From Aquimarina amphilecti (GTDB lineage Bacteria > Bacteroidota > Bacteroidia > Flavobacteriales > Flavobacteriaceae): a stretch of DNA of 64,000 bases. Each line of letters begins with the position of its first letter. Positions within the stretch are counted from its first letter, which is position 1. This document shows, piece after piece, positions 24,486 to 33,314 of the stretch. The notes beneath the pieces were generated by a model, which did not search any database, had not been told where the DNA came from, and was given only the letters and a program-made list of their open reading frames with translations. The position numbers were made by a program, and so were the translations under genes. The stretch spans positions 124,001 through 188,000 of the forward strand of contig NZ_FOAB01000001.1 in assembly GCF_900109375.1 (NCBI RefSeq). The letters run 5' to 3'.

Positions 24486-25703
24486 ATGCGTAGAGTAGTT
24501 ATCACAGGAATGGGAATATATTCTTGTATTGGTTCTAATGTAGATGAGGTAAAAGAATCATTATATCAAGGAAAGTCAGGTATTGTTTATGAGCCATCTC
24601 GTAAAGAGTTTGGATATAGATCAGCTTTGACTGGTACAGTTCCTAAACCAAATCTTAAAAAAGAATTAAGTAGGAGGCAGAGAGTAAGTTTTGGTTCTGA
24701 ATCTGAATATGCTTATATAGCTACTAAACAAGCATTTGATCAAGCAGGAGTAGATCAAGAATTTTTAGATAAAGAAGAAATTGGTGTTCTGTTCGGTAAT
24801 GATAGTACTGCAGAATCGGTGATGCAAGCAATAGATAAGATAAGAATTAAAAAGGATACCACGTTGGTTGGGTCTGGAGGAGTTTTTAAATCTATGAATT
24901 CTACTGTAACCATGAACCTTTCAACTGTTTTTAAGTTAAAAGGAGTGAATTTTACCATAAGTGCTGCTTGTGCTAGCGGATCACATTCAGTTGGAATGGG
25001 ATATTTGTTAATTAAACAAGGTTTGCAAGATTATGTGTTATGTGGAGGAGCTCAAGAGATTAACGACTATGCTTTTGGTAGTTTTGATGGACTAGGAGTC
25101 TTTTCTGTTAATGAAGAAAATCCAACACAAGCATCAAGACCTTTTGATAGTGGAAGAGATGGATTAGTACCTAGTGGCGGTGGTGCTGCCTTATTTATGG
25201 AGTCTTATGAAAGTGCGGTTAAAAGAGGAGCAACTATTTTGGGAGAAGTTGTAGGTTATGGTTTTTCATCTAATGGAGATCATATTTCTACACCAAATCA
25301 AGAAGGGCCTGCTAGAGCAATGAAACGAGCTGTGGATCAGGCTAATGTAAGACCTGAAGATGTAGATTATGTAAATGCACACGCTACATCTACTCCGATT
25401 GGAGATGCTAATGAAGCTAAAGCAATTAACGAAGTGTTTGGGGATTCAAGACCATATGTTAGTTCTACAAAATCAATGACAGGACACGAATGTTGGATGG
25501 CAGGAGCTAGTGAGATTGTTTATTCTTTAATAATGTTAAATAATTCGTTTATAGCACCAAATATTAATTTGGAATCTCCAGATGAAGATTCGTCAAAGTT
25601 AAATTTGGTAAAAGAAACTATAGATAAAAAAATTGATGTATTTTTGTCGAATTCATTTGGGTTTGGGGGCACAAATTCTGCAATCGTCATAAAAAAGATT
25701 TAG
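24486..25703 (+). CDS. Beta-ketoacyl-ACP synthase (FabF-like) of the flexirubin cluster
   Basis: A 405-residue type II ketosynthase. The active-site Cys162 lies in SAACASGSHS, and the two catalytic His are in NAHATSTPIGD and TGHECWMAGASE. GFGGTNSA ends the fold. All catalytic residues are present, so it can perform decarboxylative condensation. It sits between FabG and an ACP, the arrangement seen in aryl polyene and flexirubin clusters. It is one of three apparently active FabF-like ketosynthases in this window. Confidence 0.87.
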   Translation: MRRVVITGMGIYSCIGSNVDEVKESLYQGKSGIVYEPSRKEFGYRSALTGTVPKPNLKKELSRRQRVSFGSESEYAYIATKQAFDQAGVDQEFLDKEEIGVLFGNDSTAESVMQAIDKIRIKKDTTLVGSGGVFKSMNSTVTMNLSTVFKLKGVNFTISAACASGSHSVGMGYLLIKQGLQDYVLCGGAQEINDYAFGSFDGLGVFSVNEENPTQASRPFDSGRDGLVPSGGGAALFMESYESAVKRGATILGEVVGYGFSSNGDHISTPNQEGPARAMKRAVDQANVRPEDVDYVNAHATSTPIGDANEAKAINEVFGDSRPYVSSTKSMTGHECWMAGASEIVYSLIMLNNSFIAPNINLESPDEDSSKLNLVKETIDKKIDVFLSNSFGFGGTNSAIVIKKI

Positions 25704-25727
25704 AATAGAAAAAAAATTACAAGAAAG

Positions 25728-25976
25728 ATGATGGAAACAAGTGTAATTGTTGAAAAAGTTGATGACTTTTTGATCGAAGAATTTGAGGTAGAAGCGGATG
25801 AAATTGCTCCTGAAGCGAACCTTAAGGAAACATTAGATTTAGATAGTTTAGATTACGTAGATCTTGTAGTAGCTATTGAAGCTACATTTGGAGTTAAGCT
25901 AGTAGGTGATGATTTCGTTGGAGTAGAGAGTTTTCAAGATTTTTATGATTTGATAGAACGTAAAGTCAATATTTAG
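25728..25976 (+). CDS. Acyl carrier protein (first)
   Basis: An 82-residue acidic four-helix carrier. Ser40 in Leu-Asp-Leu-Asp-Ser-Leu-Asp is the phosphopantetheine attachment site. The start is one of two adjacent ATGs. It lies 24 bases after the ketosynthase and 8 bases before the LpxL-like gene. A second ACP is encoded at 35064, so the two carriers may serve different chains (polyene versus dialkylresorcinol precursor); that division is inference. Confidence 0.9.
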   Translation: MMETSVIVEKVDDFLIEEFEVEADEIAPEANLKETLDLDSLDYVDLVVAIEATFGVKLVGDDFVGVESFQDFYDLIERKVNI

Positions 25977-25984
25977 AAGAAGTA

Positions 25985-26875
25985 ATGGCCCAATGGGAAG
26001 GTAAAGCTAAGGGGACCCCTTTAGGATATAAAATATTCATTTTCTTTATTAAGAACTTAGGCTTAAATGCTGCCTATTCCATATTGGTATTCGTTGCTGC
26101 CTATTATGTGATATTTTCTTACGCTACAACAAAAGCTAGTTATTATTTTTATAGTAAAAGACTTAAACAGTCTCGTTTTAAGTCAATTATAAGTGTGTAT
26201 AAAAATTATTTTGTCTTTGGTCAAACACTTATAGATAGAACTGCTATTTCCTTTGGTTTAAAGGATAAATTTACTTTCACGCATGATGGTCGAGAAAAAA
26301 TGCAAGCCTTATTAAATAAACGTAAAGGAGGAGTTATATTTAGTGCTCACGTCGGAAGTTTCAATATTGCGCGTTATTTTTTTGATGATTTTGATATGAC
26401 CGATACAGGAGTTAATCTGATGGTTACAGATCAAGAAAATGAACAAATTAAGCAATATGTTGGTGCGGTTTCTACAGATACTAGTATGAAATTCATCGTT
26501 ATTAAAGATGATATGTCCCATATATTTCAAATGAATGATGTGTTATCTAAAGGAGAAGTAATAATTTTTGCTGCGGATAGATATGTAGAAGGAATTCAGT
26601 TTCTTGAACATGATTTTTTCGAAAAACCTGTTAAATATCCTTCTGGACCTTATAAACTTGCTGCAAGAAAGAAAATGCCTATCCTTTTTATGTATATTAT
26701 GAAAGGATCTGGTAAGCGATATAATTTATATGCTCGTGAACCCGAGTTTTCAGAATCATCAATCAAACCTAGCCATGTGTTAAAAGAGTATGTTAGAAAT
26801 ACTGAAATTATGGTTAAAAAGTATCCCTTACAATGGTTTAACTACTATGATTATTGGGATGATCTTAAAACCTAA
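25985..26875 (+). CDS. LpxL/HtrB-like lipid acyltransferase of the flexirubin cluster
   Basis: A 296-residue member of the lipid A biosynthesis acyltransferase family with an N-terminal membrane segment (about 18-48). The family's catalytic HxxxxD/E motif reads His-Val-Gly-Ser-Phe-Asn here (in FSAHVGSFNIA), with Asn in place of the acid. PSGPYKLAARKKMPILFMYI matches the second conserved block. Homologues are regular members of aryl polyene and flexirubin clusters. A role in moving an acyl chain to its lipid acceptor is plausible; the changed motif leaves activity uncertain. It ends three bases before darA. Confidence 0.78.
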   Translation: MAQWEGKAKGTPLGYKIFIFFIKNLGLNAAYSILVFVAAYYVIFSYATTKASYYFYSKRLKQSRFKSIISVYKNYFVFGQTLIDRTAISFGLKDKFTFTHDGREKMQALLNKRKGGVIFSAHVGSFNIARYFFDDFDMTDTGVNLMVTDQENEQIKQYVGAVSTDTSMKFIVIKDDMSHIFQMNDVLSKGEVIIFAADRYVEGIQFLEHDFFEKPVKYPSGPYKLAARKKMPILFMYIMKGSGKRYNLYAREPEFSESSIKPSHVLKEYVRNTEIMVKKYPLQWFNYYDYWDDLKT

Positions 26876-26878
26876 TGT

Positions 26879-27802
26879 ATGAAGAATGTACTTGTTTTGT
26901 ATTATAGTCAAAGTGGTCAACTAGGAAATATATTAACTAATCTAGTAGAGCCGTTAGAACAAGATGAAGAATGTTCTTTGACAATACATCAAATAAAACC
27001 TGAAGAGCCTTATCAGTTTCCGTGGAATAAAAAAGACTTCATACAGGCTTTTCCTGAGTCTTATTTGCAAATTCCAAGTCCTAATATTCCTATTCCTGAA
27101 GAAGTAAAATCAAGAAAATACGATTTAATAATACTTGGGTATACTGTTTGGTATCTTTCCCCTTCAATTCCTATCAATTCTTTTTTGAAGGGAAATGATG
27201 CAAAAGATTTATTAAAAGATACGCCAGTAATTACTGTAAATGGTTCCAGAAACATGTGGATTTTAACCCAGGAAAAGGTTAAAAGATTATTAGTGGATTG
27301 TAAAGCTCAATTAGTAGGTAATATAGCTTTTGTGGATAGACATTGGAACCATATTAGTGTTATTACGATTGTGCATTGGATGATGGGGGGTAAGAAGACT
27401 AAATATTTAGGCGTTTTTCCTAAACCAGGAGTTTCAGAAGAAGATATTAAAGGAGCAGGAAAGTTTGGAAAGATTATAAAAAAATATCTTTTTGAAGAAA
27501 ATTATGAACAATTACAGGGAGAGTTGGTTAAAGATGGTGCGGTTCGAATAAAACCTTTCTTAATTAGGTCAGATAAATCTGGAAACCATATCTTTAGTAA
27601 ATGGTCAGCGCATATATATAAAGTAGGGTTGAAATCGCAAAAAAGCAGAGCAAAATGGTTAAACTTTTTTGAGTATTACCTACAATTTGCTATTTGGGTT
27701 TTTGTACCTATAGTTTTTATTATATTTTTGTTGACTTATATACCTTTTTATGCACGCATAAAAAAAGATATTAAATATTATCAATCAACAAGATTACGAT
27801 AA
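26879..27802 (+). CDS. darA: Dialkylresorcinol biosynthesis protein DarA
   Basis: A 307-residue protein with an N-terminal flavodoxin-like domain (LVLYYSQSGQLGN at 5-17, then YDLIILGYTVWYLSPSIP) and a C-terminal hydrophobic hairpin near 270-290. It matches DarA, which with DarB makes dialkylresorcinols; DarA is thought to aromatise the cyclohexanedione produced by DarB. It is directly followed by darB with a 13-base gap. Dialkylresorcinol is the alcohol half of flexirubin, so this pair is the strongest marker of the pathway in the window. Confidence 0.88.
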   Translation: MKNVLVLYYSQSGQLGNILTNLVEPLEQDEECSLTIHQIKPEEPYQFPWNKKDFIQAFPESYLQIPSPNIPIPEEVKSRKYDLIILGYTVWYLSPSIPINSFLKGNDAKDLLKDTPVITVNGSRNMWILTQEKVKRLLVDCKAQLVGNIAFVDRHWNHISVITIVHWMMGGKKTKYLGVFPKPGVSEEDIKGAGKFGKIIKKYLFEENYEQLQGELVKDGAVRIKPFLIRSDKSGNHIFSKWSAHIYKVGLKSQKSRAKWLNFFEYYLQFAIWVFVPIVFIIFLLTYIPFYARIKKDIKYYQSTRLR

Positions 27803-27815
27803 GTAATCATTATTT

Positions 27816-28952
27816 ATGAAAAACGTTTACATAACAAAAACAGGGCATTTCTTGCCGAATGAGCCAGTCTCTAATGATGAAATGGAAAAGAGGCTAGGGA
27901 TGATTGATGATCAACCTTCACGAGCTAGAAGAATTGTTTTAAGAAATAATGGGATTAAAGAGCGGTATTATGCTGTAGATACTCATGGAAACATAACTCA
28001 TAATAATGCTCAAATCACAAGAGAAACAATAAAAAATTTATGTGATTCTGATTTTTCAGAAAATGAAATAGAGTTACTTTCATGTGGGACATCTACTCCA
28101 GATAATTTGTTGCCTTCCCATGCATCAATGGTTCATGGGTTATTAGATACTAAAGATAGTATTGAATTAAATACAGCTTCAGGTGTTTGCTGCTCCGGAA
28201 TGAGTGCGTTAAAGTATGGTTTTCTTTCAGTGAAATCAGATAGTACTAAAAATGCTATTTGTACTGGTACCGAAAGAGTTTCGACTTGGATGCAATCCAG
28301 AAAATTTGATAAAGAAGTAGAGAATTTAAAATCTTTAGAGGAACAACCTATTATTGGTTTTAAAAAAGACTTTCTTAGGTGGATGTTATCTGATGGTGGA
28401 GGTGCTTTTTTGTTGGAAGACCAACCAAGAGGAGAAAATTCATTAAGAATTGATTGGATGCAAGCATATTCTTTTGCACATGAATTAGAAGCTTGTATGT
28501 ATGCTGGAGGAGATAAAAATGAGGATGGGAGTCTTAAGCCTTGGAGTGAATATGAACCAGCAGAATGGTTGTCGGAATCTGTTTTTTCATTAAAACAAGA
28601 TGTGAAAATATTAGATAAACATGTTGTCCCGAAAGCAGTTTCTAGTATGAAAGATGCTTTTCAAAAAAATAATTTGAAAGAAGAAGAGATTGATTATTTT
28701 TTACCTCATATTTCTTCATTTTATTTTGAAGAAAGGTTAAGTAATGAAATGGAAAATCAAGGAATTTCAATTCCTAAAAATAAATGGTTTACTAATTTAG
28801 AAAGGGTTGGTAATGTAGGTTCTGCATCTATATATTTAATGATAAATGAGTTGAAAAACTCTGGAAAGTTAAAAAAAGGGGATAAAGTGGTTGCAATGGT
28901 TCCAGAAAGTGGACGTTTTTCCTATTTTCATATTTTGTTTACTGTGTGCTAA
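27816..28952 (+). CDS. darB: Dialkylresorcinol ketosynthase DarB
   Basis: A 378-residue ketosynthase III-type enzyme. ITKTGHFLPNEPVSNDEME opens the fold, and the active Cys lies in TASGVCCSGMSALKYG. A late Asn/His region (FLPHISSFYF and ERVGNVGSAS) completes the site. DarB condenses and cyclises two beta-ketoacyl chains into the resorcinol ring precursor. It sits next to darA and overlaps the following dehydratase start by one base (TAATG). The assignment rests on motif and neighbour agreement. Confidence 0.9.
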   Translation: MKNVYITKTGHFLPNEPVSNDEMEKRLGMIDDQPSRARRIVLRNNGIKERYYAVDTHGNITHNNAQITRETIKNLCDSDFSENEIELLSCGTSTPDNLLPSHASMVHGLLDTKDSIELNTASGVCCSGMSALKYGFLSVKSDSTKNAICTGTERVSTWMQSRKFDKEVENLKSLEEQPIIGFKKDFLRWMLSDGGGAFLLEDQPRGENSLRIDWMQAYSFAHELEACMYAGGDKNEDGSLKPWSEYEPAEWLSESVFSLKQDVKILDKHVVPKAVSSMKDAFQKNNLKEEEIDYFLPHISSFYFEERLSNEMENQGISIPKNKWFTNLERVGNVGSASIYLMINELKNSGKLKKGDKVVAMVPESGRFSYFHILFTVC

Positions 28953-29407
28953 TGGATAATCAATTAGAAGGTAATATTACAGATGTAGACTTTATAAAGA
29001 AGTTGATTCCGCAGAAGGATCCTTTTGTTATGATTGATAAGTTATTGTACTTTGATAAAGAAAAGGTTGTTTCAGGTTTGAAAATCACATCTGATAACAT
29101 CTTAACCTCTGATCAGTATTTAACTGAAGGTGGTCTTATTGAGAATATGGCGCAAAGCATAGCATTACATAGAGGCTATAGAGGGTATATAAACCGAGGA
29201 AAAGATGAGAAACCTAAAACAGGTTTTATTGGATCTATAAAACATGCTACTATTAATTCATTACCAAAAATCGGTACTGAACTTATTACTACAGTGGAGA
29301 TTGTTGCAGAAATAATGCAGGTTTCACTGGTCAAAATTGAGGTTAATGATCCAGAAGGAAATTTAATAGCCTCTTCAGAGATGAAAACTATAATAGTAGA
29401 TTCTTAA
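28952..29407 (+). CDS. Hotdog-fold dehydratase-like protein (FabZ-like)
   Basis: A 151-residue protein starting at the ATG that overlaps the darB stop (TAATG); a GTG at 28946 is also in frame. It has the hotdog-fold outline of FabZ (LIPQKDPFVMIDKLL, then a central helix with GGLIENMAQSIALH), but the classic FabZ HxPxxPxxPG stretch is not obvious. It probably dehydrates 3-hydroxyacyl-ACP intermediates during polyene growth, together with the hotdog protein at 39578, possibly as partners. Confidence 0.75.
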   Translation: MDNQLEGNITDVDFIKKLIPQKDPFVMIDKLLYFDKEKVVSGLKITSDNILTSDQYLTEGGLIENMAQSIALHRGYRGYINRGKDEKPKTGFIGSIKHATINSLPKIGTELITTVEIVAEIMQVSLVKIEVNDPEGNLIASSEMKTIIVDS

Positions 29408-29443
29408 GTTCAGTAAACTTTTAAACCTTAATTTATTGATAGT

Positions 29444-29845
29444 ATGAAGAAAGAAGACGTACCTCAGGATGAAAGCAGTCTTTCTAAAGCAAATATAAAA
29501 GAAGTTGTGTATGCTGTCGATAAAGATGGTAAATACGGGAAAACACTCAGTTCTGGTTGGGACGCAAAGACTATCGCGCTTAATGAATCTTTAGAATTGA
29601 TAGAAGAGCAACTTAAGGATACAATTCAAAAAATAAAAGATGGAGAGCTTAGTCCAATAGCATATTATATGGAACTACAGCGAATGGATGTTGTAGTTTT
29701 ATCTGGATATGTTGGATTATGGCAGTGGAAAGTAAAACGTCATCTTAAAGCTAAAATATTCAGAAAACTTAATGAGAAGATATTAAGTAAATACGCGGAA
29801 GCTTTCGAAATTTCTTTAGAAGAACTTAAAAATCCAAAGATTTGA
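29444..29845 (+). CDS. Conserved small protein of the flexirubin cluster, function unknown
   Basis: A 133-residue soluble protein rich in Lys and Glu, predicted mostly helical, with a conserved-looking GWDAKTIALNESLELIEEQL stretch and a Trp-containing segment (GLWQWKVKRH). I see no enzyme motif, signal peptide or membrane helix. It overlaps the next gene by 4 bases (TTGA), so it is translationally coupled to the BtrH-like protein. Coupling suggests it assists that protein, but I do not recognise the family. Confidence 0.65.
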   Translation: MKKEDVPQDESSLSKANIKEVVYAVDKDGKYGKTLSSGWDAKTIALNESLELIEEQLKDTIQKIKDGELSPIAYYMELQRMDVVVLSGYVGLWQWKVKRHLKAKIFRKLNEKILSKYAEAFEISLEELKNPKI

Positions 29846-30840
29846 AAATAAACTTTGAACACAATCAATCAGCTCATTGCGAAAATGGAGTGGTTTCTAA
29901 TTTGTTAAATTATAATGGGCTTAAGGTTAGTGAACCAATGGTTTTTGGTATTGCTTCAGGAGTCTTCTTTATATATATACCTTTTGTTAAGGTAAATTTC
30001 GCTCCTATGTTTAGTTTTAGACCTGTTCCAGGTTTTATTTTCTCTAGAGTAAGTAAAAGATTAGGGTTTAAGATAAAGAGGCATAAGTTTAAATCAAAGG
30101 AGAAAGCGCAGCAAACATTAGATGCTGAGTTGTCAAAAAATAATCCAGTAGGGTTACAAGTAGGTGTGTATAACTTGACCTACTTTCCTGATGAATATCG
30201 TTTTCACTTTAATGCACACAATTTAGTGGTATATGGTAAGGATGGGGATGATTATCTTATTAGTGATCCTGTAATGCAAGAAGTAACTACATTATCTTCT
30301 AAGGAATTAGAAAAAGTACGTTTTGCTAAAGGTCCTTTTGCTCCTAATGGGCATATTTACTACCCAACAGAATTACCAAAAGATATAGATTTAAAAAAGG
30401 CAATTACTAAAGGTATTAAACAAGCTTATAGACATATGTTGGCTCCGGTTCCTATTGTTGGATTTAGGGGAATACGGTTTGTGGCCAAAAAAATTCGTAA
30501 ATGGCCAGATAAAATTGGGATAAAAAAGACAAATCATTACTTGGGTCAATTAGTGCGAATGCAAGAAGAAATTGGAACTGGTGGTGGAGGTTTTAGATTT
30601 ATTTTTGCAGCTTTCCTTCAGGAAGCTTCAGTAATTATGGAGAATCCTCGTTTAGCTGAATTGTCAAAGGAGATGACTGCGATCGGTGATCAATGGAGAG
30701 ATTTTGCGATTGATGCTTCTAGACTTTATAAAAATAGAAGTAGAGAAACTGATGCATATAATAAAATTGCTGACAAATTAGATGCCATAGCATTAGCTGA
30801 AAGAGCTTTTTTTTTAGATCTTAAGAAAGCAATTAAATAA
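29842..30840 (+). CDS. BtrH-like acyltransferase (BtrH N-terminal domain and DUF4872)
   Basis: A 332-residue protein starting at TTG 29842, which overlaps the previous stop. The conserved domain begins at once (His7...His12-Cys13-Glu-Asn-Gly), so a later start would cut it off. The N-terminal half resembles butirosin protein BtrH, a cysteine-peptidase-like enzyme that moves an acyl group from an ACP to an acceptor; Cys13, HFNAHNLVVYG and SDP are the likely catalytic parts. The second half fits DUF4872. In this cluster it could form the ester between the polyenoyl-ACP and dialkylresorcinol. That role is my inference. Confidence 0.75.
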   Translation: MKINFEHNQSAHCENGVVSNLLNYNGLKVSEPMVFGIASGVFFIYIPFVKVNFAPMFSFRPVPGFIFSRVSKRLGFKIKRHKFKSKEKAQQTLDAELSKNNPVGLQVGVYNLTYFPDEYRFHFNAHNLVVYGKDGDDYLISDPVMQEVTTLSSKELEKVRFAKGPFAPNGHIYYPTELPKDIDLKKAITKGIKQAYRHMLAPVPIVGFRGIRFVAKKIRKWPDKIGIKKTNHYLGQLVRMQEEIGTGGGGFRFIFAAFLQEASVIMENPRLAELSKEMTAIGDQWRDFAIDASRLYKNRSRETDAYNKIADKLDAIALAERAFFLDLKKAIK

Positions 30841-30846
30841 CGGTGA

Positions 30847-31605
30847 ATGGATAAAACTCCTCTTATTGACATAAAAAATATCTCTAAACAATATAAAGGA
30901 GCTACATTTCTTTCATTAGATAAGGTTAACTTGCAGATAAGAACGGGAGAAGTATATGGACTTCTTGGACCTAATGGAGCAGGAAAGACTACATTAATAT
31001 CTATATTGTGTGGATTAATTAAGCCTACTTCTGGAGAAGTGCTAATTTCGGGTAATAGTTTTAAAACGCATGCAAAAGAAATTCAAAAATCTATAGGAGT
31101 AGTACCACAGGAATATGCATTATATCCTAAACTTACTGCTAAAGAGAATTTGTTTTATTTTGGAAGCATGTTTGGATTAACAAAATCCGAACTTAAACCC
31201 ATAATCATATCCCATTTAGATCAATTGGGATTATTGCCTTTCGCTGATAAAAAGATTAAAACATTTTCTGGAGGTATGAAAAGAAGGGTAAACCTCATTG
31301 CAGGAATACTCCATAATCCGAAATTGTTGTTTTTAGATGAGCCCACTGTAGGTGTAGATGTTCAGTCTAAACAAGCGATTACTGCGAAACTTAGAGAACT
31401 TAATAAATCTGGAACTACGATAATTTATACTTCTCACCATTTAAGAGAAGCCCAGGATTTATGTTCCTTGGTCGGGATCATTGACTCCGGAAAAATTATT
31501 GCCGAAGACACACCTTCTAAATTGATTGCAGACACTAAGGAAGCAAGGAATTTAGAGGATGTATTTATAGAACTTACGGGAAGAGAACTTCGTGATTATG
31601 CATAG
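30847..31605 (+). CDS. ABC transporter ATP-binding protein of the pigment cluster
   Basis: A 252-residue ABC ATPase of the drug/ABC-2 exporter class. Walker A is GPNGAGKTT, the signature FSGGMKRR and Walker B LLFLDEPTVGVD, and the switch His follows in TSHHLREAQ. The permease starts within its 3' end, so the two form one exporter. Likely cargo is the pigment or a precursor moving out of the inner membrane. Confidence 0.9.
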   Translation: MDKTPLIDIKNISKQYKGATFLSLDKVNLQIRTGEVYGLLGPNGAGKTTLISILCGLIKPTSGEVLISGNSFKTHAKEIQKSIGVVPQEYALYPKLTAKENLFYFGSMFGLTKSELKPIIISHLDQLGLLPFADKKIKTFSGGMKRRVNLIAGILHNPKLLFLDEPTVGVDVQSKQAITAKLRELNKSGTTIIYTSHHLREAQDLCSLVGIIDSGKIIAEDTPSKLIADTKEARNLEDVFIELTGRELRDYA

Positions 31606-32890
31606 ATTTTTAGCATCCATAAGAAAAGAGTTTTTATTACTTCTCAGGGATCCCGGAGGACTAATTATCCTATTTTTGATGCCGATTGTTTTAGTAGTTA
31701 CTGTTACATTGATACAAGATGCTACTTTTAAATCAGTGTCCAGTAGTTCCATCAATATCTTATTGGTTGATCAGGATAAGGGAAAGTTATCGGATGAAAT
31801 TAAAAAGAGTTTTTCTGAAATTGAGTTTTTACAGCCAATTTCAGAGTTAGATAATGTGCCTCTCACTGAAGATAAGGCTCGACTTTTAGTAGCTTCTGGA
31901 GATTATCAATTAGCAGTTGTAATTCCAGAGGGGTTGAGTGATGAGCTTCAAAATCAAATAGATAAGAACATTACTAAAATACTGGAAGAATTTGAAGGTA
32001 CTGTAGATTCGTTAAAGATAAGTGGTGTTGAAGAAAAATCACCAAGTAATAAGGTAGTGAAACTATATTTTGACCCAATAACTCAAGAAACTTTTAGAAG
32101 TTCTGTAATATTTGCGGTTGATAAGTTGGTGGCAAGTATAGAAACCAAGTCTATTTATGAAGCTTTCGAAAAGGAGTTAGGAGAGTCAGAAAGCCTTAAG
32201 TCTTTTAATAGAGATAATTTTGTGAAGTATGATCAAATAAACCCATCATTATCTGGAGAGTTAGTTCTTCCTAATTCAGTACAACATAATATTCCTGCTT
32301 GGACATTGTTTGCAATATTTTTTATGATTTTACCTCTGTCATTAAATCTTGTGCACGAAAAAGGCCAAGGAACGTTTGTTAGATTACAAACAACTCCTAT
32401 TAACTATGCAACTATAATTGCAGGGAAAGCATTTTTGTTCTTACTAGTCAGTCTTTTACAATTCACGTTAATATTATTATTAGGGCTTTATGTATTTCCT
32501 AAATTAGGTTTGCCAGTCTTGGATCTTGGGGGGCATCTTGGGTTATTATATTTAGTAGCGTTATCTTCTGGGTTAGCTGCAATAGGTTTAGGAGTTTTAT
32601 TAGGTACAGTATTTAGTTCTCACGAGCAAGCAGCCCCGTTTGGAGCTGTTTTAGTGGTTTTACTAGCTGCTATAGGAGGAGTGTGGGTTCCTGTATTTGC
32701 AATGCCAGATACTATGCAAATTATAGCAAAAATCTCTCCAATGAACTGGGGATTAGAGGCGTTTTATGATTGTTTTTTAAGAAAAGGTAGTTTAATAGAT
32801 ATTCTTCCAGAAATTGGTTTGCTTATTGGGTTTTTTATTAGTACTATCGTAATCGCTATATTATATTATGAAAAGAAAAAAGCGGTCTAA
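31598..32890 (+). CDS. ABC-2 type permease of the pigment cluster
   Basis: A 430-residue membrane protein (start at ATG 31598; GTG 31592 is also in frame). The N-terminal membrane helix (LIILFLMPIVLVVTVTL) is followed by a large extracytoplasmic domain (about 55-235) and five or so helices at the C-terminus. This is the DrrB/YhfP-like layout of drug and lipid exporters. It overlaps the ATPase gene by 8 bases and the thioesterase by 23 bases. Confidence 0.88.
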   Translation: MHRFLASIRKEFLLLLRDPGGLIILFLMPIVLVVTVTLIQDATFKSVSSSSINILLVDQDKGKLSDEIKKSFSEIEFLQPISELDNVPLTEDKARLLVASGDYQLAVVIPEGLSDELQNQIDKNITKILEEFEGTVDSLKISGVEEKSPSNKVVKLYFDPITQETFRSSVIFAVDKLVASIETKSIYEAFEKELGESESLKSFNRDNFVKYDQINPSLSGELVLPNSVQHNIPAWTLFAIFFMILPLSLNLVHEKGQGTFVRLQTTPINYATIIAGKAFLFLLVSLLQFTLILLLGLYVFPKLGLPVLDLGGHLGLLYLVALSSGLAAIGLGVLLGTVFSSHEQAAPFGAVLVVLLAAIGGVWVPVFAMPDTMQIIAKISPMNWGLEAFYDCFLRKGSLIDILPEIGLLIGFFISTIVIAILYYEKKKAV

Positions 32891-33314
32891 AGAAGTTGTA
32901 ACAGATATCAAATATGTTCATGAGGTAAGAGTCAGATTTAATGACTGCGATCCTCTTAGCATCGTTTGGCATGGTATATATATTACATATTTTGAAGAAG
33001 GACGAGAAGCCTTTGGAAGAACCCATGGGATTTCATATTTACACGTAAAGGATAATAATTATGTAACTCCGATTGTTAATTCTAATTGTGATCATAAATT
33101 GCCTTTAAAATATGGAGATATAGCTACTGTAGAAACAATATATGTAGATAGTCCAGCTGCAAAAATGATTTTTAGATATAAGGTATTTAATCAAAATAAA
33201 GAACTGGTTTGCGTTGGCGAAACTACTCAGGTGTTTTTAGATATGGAAGGAAATATGTCTTTAAGTATTCCTGAATTTTTTCTTAACTGGAAACGTAAAG
33301 TAGGTTTATTATGA
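32868..33314 (+). CDS. Acyl-CoA/ACP thioesterase (4HBT hotdog family)
   Basis: A 148-residue 4-hydroxybenzoyl-CoA thioesterase-type protein. FNDCDPLSIVWHGIYITYFEEG has the family's catalytic Asp and the His-x-x-x-Tyr/Phe-hydrophobic helix start. It overlaps the permease by 23 bases and the next ketosynthase by 4 bases (ATGA). Homologues occur in aryl polyene clusters, where they probably release or edit stalled chains. Confidence 0.83.
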   Translation: MKRKKRSKEVVTDIKYVHEVRVRFNDCDPLSIVWHGIYITYFEEGREAFGRTHGISYLHVKDNNYVTPIVNSNCDHKLPLKYGDIATVETIYVDSPAAKMIFRYKVFNQNKELVCVGETTQVFLDMEGNMSLSIPEFFLNWKRKVGLL

